Source: Phorcus lineatus | Taxonomy: Eukaryota > Mollusca > Gastropoda > Trochida > Trochidae | Length of the DNA: 64,000 nt | Reading direction: 5' to 3' | Assembly: GCA_921293015.1 (NCBI GenBank) | Contig: OV121086.1 | Span: 29,870,254-29,934,253, forward strand | In this document: positions 12,062 to 24,132 of the stretch, one piece after another | Numbering within the stretch: the first letter of the stretch is position 1 | Layout: the number at the start of each line of letters is the position of its first letter | The notes under the pieces: generated by a model | The model's database searches: none | Told to the model about the DNA's origin: nothing | The model's input: the letters and a program-made list of their open reading frames with translations, nothing else | Program-made: the position numbers and the translations under genes

Positions 12062-12559
12062 TAGCCGTCATCGGGTTCAAGCTCATAATCCCTTCTTTTC
12101 ACTAGCGGGACCCCCTTTCCCCATCCCAACTTACTTTCAAAATTCCTGGTTCTGCTACGAAGAGACTGTGGATCATACGAACTAAAATCATTTCGACTCA
12201 TTTTCAGTCATTTACGATAAAATTGGGCTGTAACGGACTTTAAAGGAAGTCATCGATTCAGAATAAATATCATAGATTTAGAAGACATGTTAGACGTTCC
12301 TGTAACTATGAATTTTTGTATTATACTCACTCAACTTCGATTTTGCAATCTGTCTCCCCAAAAAGTAAATCTGATCTGGTTTGAAATGTCAAAGTGAATG
12401 TTTGACATCTATGATTCCCTTATGTAGTTGTTTTTATACGCATGGAGCTGAAAAAACATCTTCTTGTAAAGTTCATGAAAGATTTGCCCATCTTATTGAT
12501 AACATATATTAATGATAATGACAATAATTTATCAGGTTAGTCTTTCTCGAATAATAAAG

Positions 12560-12746
12560 ATATGATCTGATCTATGATATCTAATTGTGTGATTGTCGCC
12601 AATCTTTGTAATAGTCTTCCGACATATCTTAGAACGGAACCAGCTATTTCAGTTTTCAAATCAAACCGGAGGCTTAAAAGTGCCATCATTGAGATCAAGC
12701 GCCTTTGAGTGTATTAGAGATATTTGCGCTATTATATAAGTATTTC

Positions 12747-12781
<35 letters not shown>
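12560..12781 (+). mobile_element. 3' end of a CR1/L2-like LINE with (GAT)n tail
   Basis: 12605-12710 translates as CNSLPTYLRTEPAISVFKSN followed by RRLK, matching the C-terminal motif of CR1/L2-group reverse transcriptase proteins (WNSLPxxIR...FKxxLK) with Trp replaced by Cys. A short 3' UTR (tttgcgctattatataag) and the tail (GAT)n at 12748-12781 follow, as expected for LINEs that end in microsatellites. 5' truncated and inactive; the clade is inferred. Confidence 0.65.
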
Positions 12782-12782
<1 letters not shown>

Positions 12783-14173
12783 ACAATACGATGATGCAAA
12801 GTCTCACCTCAGAGTGCATAGCAATGTTCTTTAAATTCCAAACAGAGGTCTGTCTATTATTCTTTTAATTGTGCTTCTATAAAAACATTGTCAATATACA
12901 TGTAATTGTTATGTCATTTCATATATTTTAGTTCATAATGTTCAACAAAGATCTGTCCATCTTTCTTCTAATGGTCTTACATACTAAGATTCGAACTCCT
13001 ACTGCTCTAAATCTGGTTAACATATCCAATTGAATTGGCATAACGTATCTTTAAGATACTAATGTTTAGCAAAGACATAGTAGTCAGTAAAACTTTGGTC
13101 GATCTAATGATAAGGTGATTCTATCATAAAGAAACCTGTAGTACGATTTACCAAAATTAACTCCCTTCCTTGCACTTTATACAAAGGTGACCATAGTAAC
13201 CCTTTGATGATATCTATCCAACAATCAATATACTAGGAATAAAAAAATCAGTTTATCAATAAGCGCCTAAATATTTAAACAATTCTGGTTTAGTTTCATT
13301 TTTCAAGGATCCATTTTCATGTATAACCAAATCCAAAAGTAAGTATTAAATACATATAACCAATGTTTGTCTACATGGCTTCCTTCATAACCATAAATGA
13401 TACTTCATATCTCAATTCAATCTGCAACCTTGATTTCACATGTATTTGTGCAAATATACTCTTAGATTTGTTTCAAGGACTAGCTTCCGTGAAGATGTTT
13501 TTATCAAGCCTTTTCTCATTACCTAAATCGCGCTATCAGTTCCAGTACACTTTCATCTCGTATAATTCAACTTAATGCGCTTTTGCAGCCAAGTCGCTTT
13601 CTCTTCGTATTATGCATGGTCTAATTCACGATCAGTGTAACTAGGTCTGTCGGCATACATCAAAGGAAAGGTAAGCAGTGAAGATAGGTATATTTGTATG
13701 TATGTCTACACCGGTGCCCCAGTTTACCAGTCGTATATACTTCAGTGGTAAAGATGTACGCTATAAAAATAAACATGCACTCTGGGTTGGTAGATCTCGA
13801 GATGTCGGTCTCTGGGATGTTGCCTTTAATCTTAGATCAAGAACAAATACTAACCTACTTGCTCTATATTGGTCTTAACATAAACAAAATGACTTGAAAC
13901 TAATAAGGTATTAATAAGGTTAGTATAGTAACATCCCAATACCCGTTCCTTGCCCTACAATGCATGACATGATTAATTTCAACTAAATTTGAATTGATTA
14001 ATTTTCATAATTATCATTCTAACCCGACAGAAAATAACACAACGTCATCTTTGTAACGAGAAGATTTCGTTTTAATTGTCAACGATTTCTTAAAGAAATT
14101 ATTCCAAAATTGCAATTAAACTCATATAGCGAAGAAATCTCCGTTCTAATGCAACTGGTGTCTTGTGTCAAGA
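12782..14173. other. AT-rich DNA without recognised features
   Basis: Short open frames only; no splice or repeat evidence. Confidence 0.45.
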
Positions 14174-14201
14174 GGTTCGAGGTTCGAGGTTCGAGGTTCG
14201 A
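14174..14201. repeat. Four copies of ggttcga
   Basis: Perfect 7-base tandem repeat immediately left of the 240-bp satellite. The final ggttcgaatc resembles a tRNA B box, but no tRNA fold surrounds it. Confidence 0.8.
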
Positions 14202-15365
14202 ATCAAAGTTATTCATAAAGACAGAAAGATTGTTTTCAAAAGCACGATAAGAATTACTTCACGTATATAATTCTTACAAGACAGAAATGAGTCTAAAAGT
14301 ATGATTTTGATAAAAAAAAGACCACTAAGATGGGTATTCGTTTTTCAATTTTTCACCCATATGAAATATGACCCAATCAAATATGTAGCAGAGGTTACGA
14401 GGCAAATCATGACATCAACGATGAGAGAATCAAAGTTATTCATAAAGACAGATTGTTTGAAAAAGCACGTGAGAATTACTTCAAGTGTGAGATATGTACA
14501 TAGTTCTTACACGACAGAAATGAGTCTAAAAGTATGATTTTGATAAAAAAAAAACCCACTTACATGGGTATCCGTTTTTTAAATTTTCACCTATATCAAA
14601 TATGACCCAATCAAATATGTAGCAGAGGTTACAAAGCAAATCATGACATCAACGATGAGAGAATCAAAGTTATTCAGAAAGACAGAAAGATTGTTTAAAA
14701 AAGCACGTGAGAATTACTTCAAGTGTGAGATATGCACATAGCTCTTACACGACAGAAATGAGTCTAAAAGTATGATTTTGATAAAAAAAAAAACAATACT
14801 AAGATTGGTATTCGTTTTTTAAATTTTCCCCTATATCAAATATGACCCAATCAAATATGTAGTAGAGGTTCCAAAGCAAATCATGACATCAACGATGAGA
14901 GAATCAAAGTTATTCAGAAAGACAGAAAGATTGTTTAAAAAAGCACGATAAGAATTACTTCACTTGTGAGATATGCACATAGTTCTTACACGACAGAAAT
15001 GAGTCTAAAAGTGTGATTTTGATATAAAAAAAGACCACTAAGATGGGTATTCGTTTTTCAAATTTTCACCCATATCAAATATGACCCAATCAAATATGTA
15101 GCAGAGGTTACGAGGCAAATCATGACATCAACGATGAGAGAATCAAAGTTATTCATAAAGACAGAAATATTGTTTAAAAAAGCACGTGAGAATTACTTCA
15201 AGTGTGAGATATGCACATAGTTCTTACACGACAGAAATGAGTCTAAAAGTGTGATTTTGATAAAAAAAAAAACCCTACTAAGATGGGTATTCGTTTTTGT
15301 AAATTTTCACCCAATCAAATATGAAGCAGAGGTTACAAGGCAAATCATGACATCAACAATGAGAG
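14202..15365. repeat. Satellite array, about five copies of a 232-240 bp unit
   Basis: The anchor gtctaaaag recurs at 14291, 14523, 14763, 15003 and 15241 (spacings 232, 240, 240, 238). Units contain gaatcaaagttattca.aaagacag, a poly-A stretch before gggtattcgttttt, and aaatcatgacatcaacgatgagag. Copies differ at scattered bases and the last is shortened. Non-coding. Confidence 0.92.
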
Positions 15366-15954
15366 ATGAGAACATAGGAATAAAATACTGGTAGCCTTCT
15401 AGTTTGCTGACATGGCATATTATTTTTCATATTGTTTGTGCAGCAAATAAGTAAGGTACATTTAAATGCATTATTTATGCCATATTTTGACAAACGTTTA
15501 CTTGTGACATTTATCTAATGTCCATGACCTAATCTTTGCTATGTCTATGTTTCATTCTTTACGAGTCATGATTGTTAGAAATCTCTTAAATGTGTTCCAA
15601 AATTGCCATTTAAGCTCACCACTGGGATTAGACAAAATGTCAACGAAACAAAAATCTGCATGGAACCGTAATTGGGTGTCCAACCACAATAGTCGAGGAT
15701 CGACCCAGTGGTTTCATCGATTTTAAACGATTGCCGACAAAAACGATGAACATTATCATACTGATGTTTTTGTAACCAGATTAATCATCATTATAAAATA
15801 CAGCACTCAAAACAAAACTAGTTCCATTATTCTGTCAATCCCTGTCATAGCCTCAACGCTGACTTTAGAGTGTTATTCTACACAATAGGGTATCTCTGTT
15901 AAATAATATGACTCAAGCATCGTTTATGTATAAAATGCTTACAGTTTACTATTT

Positions 15955-16050
15955 TTATTTATTACCCATATGGTTATTCATAAGCGGTGACATGTTTTCA
16001 ATATGAGCACATGTGCACTTATCACTTTTGCCTGGCAACGATTGTCTAAG
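15955..16050 (-). repeat. Dispersed repeat, copy A (reverse orientation)
   Basis: Shares ttgc.aggcaaaa, agcacatgtgc/gcacatgtgct and tatgggtaat with 30805-30950 in inverted orientation. The element class is unknown. Confidence 0.4.
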
Positions 16051-16186
16051 CGCGAGTTTCCGTATTTCGTCGTCTGTGCCGTCATACAATCTTTGTTCGT
16101 GACGTCACTGTAGCGTCACTGGAAGGGAAGGAGGCCGTATTCTGAATATTTCCATGCGTTTGAAATGGAGTAGAATCGGTAATAAG

Positions 16187-16332
16187 GAAATTATTATCCT
16201 CGGAAGTATGTCATATGACTTTTACGGAACTCGTGCGAATGTATGTATAACCCTCGCTCTCGCTCGGGTAATACAAAAATTCACACTCGTTTCGTAAAAG
16301 TCATATGACACACTTCCTCGGGTAATAATTTC
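16187..16332. mobile_element. Foldback element with about 40-bp arms
   Basis: gaaattatta.cc(t/c)cggaag on the left and its reverse complement on the right; both arms contain gtcatatgacttttacg. The arms continue more weakly to a short loop rich in ctcgct. No coding capacity; MITE-like. Confidence 0.75.
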
Positions 16333-19050
16333 TATATATTCTTTTGTCGTAGAGTTTGTTGACATCTTTCATCAGGCACATCACAACAATGCAAATTGCA
16401 CAACAATTAAACCATTACAAGTGGCTGTCTGTATAAACAGATGAACCCCTAGACGTTAAAACAACTGTCTCAACTTACCCGTACATTGAACCTCCTTGTA
16501 AATGTCTGACCTTTTAGTCATTAAAGCAACACTGGTATTCAAGTCAACTAAAGTAGCTATTATACCATCAGCCGAGGTGGTAATCTGACGCCCCAGAAAG
16601 AGGTTAGTTAAGTGTTTAAAAACAGAAACATGTTCCGTGAGTGAATATATGCTATATTTACATCATTTCGTAAACATTTGTAAACATGATCTCAACGATA
16701 TAAGGCCAGATTAAAATCAGTGCCTCTTAATCGCTTGTAATTTCAATGCAAGAGTTTTTTCATCACATTTGACTGGATGTAAAGTTGAATCAAGTTATTG
16801 CACACATAACCTTGGATGAATGTTTTGATTTCATAAAAATCACAATCCACTCTATTGATCAAAACTGAAAGAAAATACTTTTGCAGCAATAGTGATAGTT
16901 TCATTTCAAAATAGAAAGCTTTTGTTACCATGGTCAATAGGTAATGACAGACAGACAGACAGACAGATTTATTCAGTAAAAGGCCAATGGGTAATGCAAG
17001 TATATGAATCAAGCTTGAAAAATAGCTAAGCAAAAAGATTAACTTTGTTTAGGTAATTGCTAGAAATAAAAAAAAAACATCGAAAATGAAAGAAATGAGA
17101 AGCAATACATCCATATTGAAATCTTGAATCGTGAATCACGTCTAATATTCATTTATAACACAACCACCTATTTGTATATCTTGCATGTTTTGAAAAAGAT
17201 TCGATTCCGGTAATGATCTCCTCTTAATTTCACCAGATCACATACATCATACAAAGCTTTTGTGCGAGTTTTTGTTTTCAATTTCAAAGAACTGGCATGT
17301 TTAATCATTCTGTCTTTTCAGCACAATGAAACACTCCTTTCCTTTAACGCCTATTTTCTTAAGGGCAGTCACACATTTATCATCACATTTTCGTTTTTCT
17401 CTTTTGATGTGCAGCTTGTTCTGGTAATATCATTGACTCGTATTTCCTTTTATTTCCTTTTCTTTCTATTCTATTTTTTAAAGTTCAATTGAAGACAATG
17501 ACATATATGCAAGGTCAAAACCAAACTGTTAATTACATCTTATCCAAAGATTTGACATATTTAAATAATGCAAGGTCAATATCCTCATTTGAAATGAAAG
17601 GCTGTCATTTTCAGTTGAGTCATTCTTAATCAGAAACAGCGTCAATGTCCATCAAGACAAGGTTCTTTTGTTCATGAGACAAATGCAGATATTTGGCCAT
17701 TTGACATTTGGTACACAGAGTACTTTATTTGATTTTAAAGCTTTTGTTTCAAATACACTATACTAAGACACTTATTCTCGTTCCCCTACTGACAACCTAA
17801 TGTCTTTATCCTTTCACAAATACCTTTATATTATACTTCACAGAAAATTCAATATGTAATGCCCTTATTCAAGTCCACGAGTCCATCGATTTAATAAATG
17901 AAACATGTAGGTTCATTAATTGGTTTTATCAGAAGATCAGGAAATGCTAAAAAGCTATGCAGCTCTTCCCCTTATTCCGTTTACATTAAAGCGTTAAACA
18001 AAGCCCCATCATCTCAACACTTGATATAACGTCCATGCATTCAGATGAGGGTAATATACACTTAATGGGCATTGCCCCTTTTGTTATGGGGAGTGAAATA
18101 GGATGTTCAGGCAAAGTAGAGAACCTCGTACGTTCAACAAGAAGTATTAGGATCCGTGTCATTGAAGACATGTTACTTAATATCTCTTACATATAAATGA
18201 AACGGGGTCATTCTCAGCCATATCTTACTCAAGGGGTCTTTGTTCCTGTTATGTGCATTTAAGTGTTTGTCAACAAATAGTTAAGAAGGTTAGCTTGATA
18301 AATTAAGCGCCCATTTTGTATGAAAGGTTTGACATGTCTTATTTTATGAAGTTCCGGCATCTATTGAAACACTAGCTCGATTTTGAAAAACGTAATGTCA
18401 ACTTGCATGGTCTTTTACATATGAAACAGTTTTGGTATGATGTAAGATAGTTTTGTAAGAAAGGGTATCATCTTTATTCATTTTTAATATTTTTATATAA
18501 CAGGAAACAATTGTCAACAAGCACTTTTAACCCTGATTTCTTTAACATAAAACTTTCATCTCCATGGAAACATAGATATAACAATAAGGTAGCTGTAACA
18601 TAAGGCCTGAAAAAAGCAATTGAAAAAAAAAATCGACTCAACAGTTAAAAAGACGTCTTTACTCGTTTTTGTCATATTTCAAAGAGGTGCATGTTACATC
18701 ACTGGAAAATTCTGAGGTTGTCTTGCTGTTTTTTAACTCAATGAGACCCTAAAAGATGGCCAAAAGTTCCTCATCACTAACGAAACACTACTATGGAAAA
18801 TAAAGATACATTATACAGCCAAACATTTAGGATGAAGTAACGAAGCATCAACTACACGCTTTAACAGATCCAAAATCTATGTAGAATACAATTACAGATA
18901 ACAATATTATATATCTGTGATTGATTCCAATCACAATAGGTAGCACGTCACCGTATTATGTATCAAGGTATACATGGTAATGCCTTTGACAAATTTGACG
19001 AAGTTGTAAGCATGAAAACGTCATGTACGTTTATGAGACAATAAGTTAGT
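16333..19050. other. AT-rich DNA, one (GACA)n microsatellite
   Basis: (GACA)n lies at about 16945-16967. Short frames (for example 16743-17033 on the - strand) have no support. Nothing else recognised. Confidence 0.45.
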
Positions 19051-19257
19051 TGTTGAAGTCACATATGCCAATCAATATTGTGTCACCTTAACGCAAGGTT
19101 CTCGCCCCTGTTGAAATTATCATTTGAAGGATAATCGGTTCATTACTGTGACAAAATGGCTTTTGATCGAAAACCGGACAATGTAACATTGCATATACAG
19201 CATTTGTCAAGTATCGAAGCCAAATTATTTATGAAAAACCACGGAGTGTTCCTTTAA
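19051..19257 (+). mobile_element. TTAA-type MITE, internally deleted copy
   Basis: Shares gttgaagtcacatatg, gatcgaaaaccgga and the right end (ccacggagtgttcctttaa) with the full copy at 7774; middle parts are missing and the left end is degraded. Confidence 0.65.
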
Positions 19258-19776
19258 GAGCAAAGAGAGTCTTATCAAGACTATTGCTTCTTACAAATTA
19301 CTATAGGAGTTTATATTTCCATTGCAGACAAGAAGCGCCTGAACAATCACCTTCACCGCCTTTGAAATGCAAACTCCTCTTGGTGAATTAATGGACGAGG
19401 TTATCAGTGGGGAGGGGAAACACCAAGATAAGAGTGATATAACCTCTTGCAACATTGACATTAAGTCATACAATCTCCGCCTGACAGACAGATAGTTACG
19501 CAAGAGGCAAATCACACTATCGGGTGTGTAAACAAATGCATATGTATAAACAGAAAGATTTGAAGACATTCCCACGATCTGGATGGGTTGTATGGCAATG
19601 AGATAAACCCTTCTTGTGCATACAGAGGTATGTTGATGAAGGTAGGGAATCACACACATATTCTCTTTTTCTGTATGCAATAAAGCTGTCAATAGCTAAC
19701 AAAAAGCGAAAAAGGTTAATTCAGGAACGTCAACATTGTAAGTGACATCTTTACCCAATGTTTCTAATCCTATATC

Positions 19777-20000
19777 ACAATGGTCATTTCGTAATTATTT
19801 CATAAATATGACTGGTTTTGACTTGAATGAAAAGAATGTAGACAAATTTAGGGAATATACTTTGCAAACATCATTCAATTGATTTTGGAAATCGTCTACT
19901 TCTATAAAGACATGTTTGTAGAATAATTCTTATTCTAAGCTACAATGGTCATGTCGTAATTATTTCAAAATATGAAAGGTTTTGACTTTGTAAAGTATGC
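19777..20000. repeat. Diverged duplication, spacing 164 bp
   Basis: acaatggtcat.tcgtaattatttca at 19778 recurs at 19942, followed in both by aatatga...ggttttgactt. The two copies are visibly diverged. Confidence 0.6.
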
Positions 20001-21414
20001 ATTATATAAAAGGAATTTATCTTACAAGCACCTTAAAACCATATTTTGTAAGCATGTAATACTACATCATTACAAACTTATATCCAATCATATGCAATTA
20101 ACAAAATATTTGATACAGTCTGTTTGCTCAATAGTTATGTACCACTTATATGTTATGGGTATATGTACCCTTATCTAGTATTGATAACAATGAAAATTTG
20201 ACTATCCATACAACTTTTAGGCCGTCATTACTACAGCTTTTAAATGAGATATTTGTGAAAGTTTTTTAACCGTTGTTTTTATAGGACTTTCTTCAAAACA
20301 TAAAAATATATGTAACCATAAGGAAAAGAAGACATCACCAGCATCTTTACCATTGTTACATTCATGCATACCAAAATGGAATTTACGATTTTTTATGGAA
20401 TAGATTATATCTTTGTCCGTTGGTGTTTCAAATAGAATATGGAGAAAGATGAAATAAAGTAATGCTAGGGTGCTGTCATTTGCTGCTAAATACAGCAACA
20501 ATCATTCATGCCATAGATATAATTTATTTGAAATTCTATTTCATGCACGAGAATAAGAATGTCGAAACTCTATCATATGGTTATGTCTACGTTGCATCTG
20601 AATACAATGCGCCCCACGCTTTCTCTGTCGACTACAAGGGAACGTAAGACATGAAAGTTTCCTCATTTTTTACATGACGACAAACTTGATATCTAAAGTC
20701 ACTCGGGTGAGATTCTCTGCATATCAAACAAGAATACCTGACACCTATTCACAAATGGATACCCTTTTAAACGACCCAGGTATTATATCAAACCTTCCTA
20801 AGGTGACGAAAAGGGTGCTGTAATCTCAGCTCCAATACGCAAGGCTGTTGGAAGCAGCGATGCAAAGGTTTAGCAGGGTGTGCTTGCTTCGCAATTCGAA
20901 GAATCCCCGTCGGTCGACGACAGTCCCGAGACAGGAAGCCTAACCAGCGTGCTTGATTCGCGATTCCAAGACACCTCCGTAGGCCGCGCTGTGATAATAG
21001 GCTTCATGTGTCCTCATGTTTCAGTCTATCAGTTGAGAAAACACATGTGGAGAAAACTTCCGTGTTTATTCGAATGAAACCTCTGATATCACAAGACTTA
21101 AATCTTTGATGAAACAGAGTCGTGTTTATGCAAACACGCACGTGTAAGGAAGGGAGGGATTTACATGGCAGCGTGCAGAGAGGTTTGCAGATTACACAGA
21201 AGACGCAGACAAGAGGTTTCATCAATACCGCCAATCTGCTGCACGAGAAGAACTCGGAGTAGTTTTGACATGCGAGGTGTAAGTGTTCAGCTACTTAATC
21301 ATCAACTATCATAACTAGGATCTGCAAGTTGTTGTGACACGCTGTGTTAAAGATATCTTAAGTTTTTCCCCGAATTGTGGACTCTGCCAAGATTTGAATA
21401 CGGTTGGTATACTT
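20001..21414. other. Intergenic DNA without supported genes
   Basis: 20879-21000 contains two similar stretches 69 bases apart (gtgcttg.ttcgc.attc.aaga). No exon was supported. Confidence 0.4.
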
Positions 21415-22440
21415 TGAATCAAGTCTGTGCCAAGTCTCGGAGCCTGGACGCAGTGTCGGAATTATATCTGGTTTCAGTCTCTGACCGAGGTCATTAAGTC
21501 TAGGAGCCAAGTGTGACCTCAGTTCTGGACCGAGTTCAATAAGTCTAACAGCCAAATCTGATCTCGGTTCTGGACCGAGGTCACTAAACCTCGTAGCCAT
21601 GTTTGATCTCACTTTTGACCGAGGTCACTATGTCTAGGAGCCATGTCTGATCTCAGTCTCGGACCGAGCTAACTCAGTCTCGAACCGATGTCATTAAGTC
21701 TAGGAGCCAAGTGTGACCTCAGGTCTGGACCGAGTTCAATAAGTCTAAGAGCCAAATCTGATCTCGGTTCTGGACCGAGGTCACTAAACCTCGTAGCCAT
21801 GTTTGATCTCACTTTTGACCGAGGTCACTATGTCTAGGAGCCAGGTCTGATCTCAGTCTCGGACCGAGCTAACTCAGTCTCGAACCGATGTTATTCAGTT
21901 TGGGAGAAAGGTATGCCGAAGTCTTACTACCAGGCCTGGAACAGCACTCACAGTCAAGCATGCTGTCCCGTGGCTAGGTCTGTAACCAGCTATATAAACA
22001 TTTATCTGTCCTGTCTATGGACCAACTATAACTCCTCCCTCGGAATCAGATTTACCAAAGCTCGGCCACAAAATCTTCACTCCGAGCAAAAACTTTGCTA
22101 AGTCTTACAACCAGGATCCTGTTGCAAAAAACACTAAGTTGACCTTAAGTCACTAAGGTAGCCTTAGTGCAATGTATGAATATGGCACAAAGGTTAACCT
22201 TAGAGTTAAGTTGTTTTGTGCAATGGCCCCCAGGTCCGTAGCCAATTCATAGGCAGATCTGTATATTGTATGAAGACCTTCGTCAAATTCTTTAGTGTAT
22301 CTCGCAGCAAATTATGTCCTTAGTCTCCTTAGGTGTTTACTCAGTCTTGGGACCGAGTCTGCCTTGAGTCTGGGAGTATATTCGGTCCCACAGCTAGGTG
22401 CGCACCAGTCTGTCCCGAGTCCCGAAGCCAAGGCCGTGCT
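21415..22440. repeat. Decaying 45-bp minisatellite with a 200-bp higher-order duplication
   Basis: The core unit is 45 bases (accgaggtcattaagtctag...). Four units plus a 20-base remainder form a 200-base block present twice in tandem (21491-21690, 21691-21890), nearly identical. Diverged units with gtctcgggaccgag-like cores continue to about 22440, split by the hairpin element at 22114. Because 45 is a multiple of three, the - strand holds a 15-residue repeating frame (LGPELRSHLAPRLND), considered non-coding. Confidence 0.85.
22114..22231. mobile_element. Second copy of the aaccttaact-type hairpin element
   Basis: Ends cctgttgcaaaa / ttttgtgcaatgg are imperfect inverted repeats, and the inside has the same aaggttaacctta and cactaaggta motifs as the element at 8244. 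It sits inside the decayed 45-bp minisatellite. Confidence 0.55.
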
Positions 22441-23749
22441 ATGTCGCTCAACGTTCCGCCCCCGTGAGCACTGATGGCGAGATAGTCCCATGGTCAACAC
22501 AGTGTGTACAATCATACACCTTCAAAGGACCATTCACAAATAACAGCCCACCCAAGTATAAAGCTATTTGACTGTAGTACATGTATTTATGGGAACATAT
22601 TTCATTTGATGAAGACATACACCTTTGAGTAGCCCTTCGGAGCCAGTCACTGACCAGTCCTTGAGAAAGTACAAGGGCTGAGAAAGGTAGTCTGTTATGC
22701 ACCTTTAATATGGGGGTTATTCATGATAACAATATTCTGACTTCGTAAATATTCATCGTTTAATGGGGTGTGCTCTCTAAGCATTGAAATATAAACAAAC
22801 AGTAAATATCAGAAACCATGTTTAAATGGTCAACTCGGTCGTGTCCAGTATGTCCAGTTAAGGTCTAGTGGCTCGGGACTACTGTCGCTACATATTTTAT
22901 GGCTGAGAAGACAGAAATTCTAAATTACAAATGACAATGAAAATGTATTGTTTGCGATGTAGTTAAAATGACGAAAGAACCTACCTACTTGAAAACAGCG
23001 AACATTTATATCTACGTTGTAAAGCATCTTGAAGGAACAGTAGCACATGTTTTGATGGATTCCTTTCTTCAATTTTTTTATTCAGCATTCAAAAAAATGC
23101 TGAATGTATTATGTCCTGAGGTTTTTGTTTGAGATAACTTCATTTATCTTTAAGAAAAACGGGCTACTGCCCTAAAACTTTCCTCTTTTTTTAAATTTCC
23201 CCCCAAAATATAGGTTTTTGTCTATTGCATTATCTTCAGATGGTCAAAACATCTCATTAGTCAACCCGATCAGTAGAGGAAATATTCGAGGTTCAAGCAA
23301 AAAACACTGGCGGCATTTTTTGTGTGAACACCTTTTAATCATTTGAGGGAAGGGAAATGGATTCGCGTAGCTTTTCTGAATATCTTACCTTCGTTGAAGA
23401 ACTTGTTTTTAACATATAGTTTCGTTTAATGAAGATATGTTTGTGCTGCCCCGTTATATCATATTACACTCCATAAGTCAGTAGTCATTGGCATCTTAGA
23501 AATACCATGAATCAAAGAATCTGTAAAAATAGTTTCTGAACGATTATTTGAAAAAAATTACCCTTTTCATTATTCTAATAAAACTTAAAGACCTTTACTC
23601 TTATTAACATTGCTAATGCGAGACACTTTTTCCAATACAAATTGCAACTGAAATAAAGACATTTTCTCGTATTCTTTAAACGTTATCTTAAAATAAAGAT
23701 AAGTATCAGCCCATGTACGATAGAATGATGATGAAGGAGGAGGGTATGT
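22441..23749. other. Intergenic DNA without recognised features
   Basis: Short overlapping frames only. Confidence 0.4.
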
Positions 23750-24132
23750 TCCCATATGTGGTAATATAAAATCAAAACATCTTAACTTTTCATGTCCAAA
23801 AGACAAAAACAGTCTTATAAATGCACAGAGGTGTAGATATCACGTCCAATATACATGGATACTAGTTATATAACCTAACAAACACTATCAACTCCTAACT
23901 GCCCTCCTTGCTGTTTTAGATAAGTCTCCAAAATTACGTTTGACTATTTGACGCGCGCCAATGTCCGGTTTTCGATCATAATTGCGACGTTCTACCTTCA
24001 TATTGTCACTGTAAAAAAACAATAAGCTTTAAAATGTGTCTTTTTGGTAACAGTCGATACTTCGCGATCAAATGACACCATTGATTAAGTTTGGCATATA
24101 TGACTCCAACAACTCACTAAGTGGCTCTTTAA
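23750..24132 (-). mobile_element. TTAA-type MITE, reversed copy
   Basis: Reverse-complement match to the element at 7774: the end tggctctttaa (24123-24132), tcgatacttcgcgatcaaatgaca, ggttttcgatcataattgcga and the shared tttgacgcgcg segment. The match runs left to about 23750; the far end is diverged or lost. Confidence 0.7.

Noticed and set aside
11998-12201. - strand frame ending in poly-Pro
   Set aside because: The proline run is the G27 homopolymer; the rest has no recognised domain.
14195-14204. ggttcgaatc as a possible tRNA gene
   Set aside because: It is the last unit of a 7-base tandem repeat; no acceptor stem, A box or anticodon arm nearby.
20879-21000. 69-bp spaced similar segments as a gene or structured RNA
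   Set aside because: Only two copies with moderate similarity and no open frame or fold that stands out.
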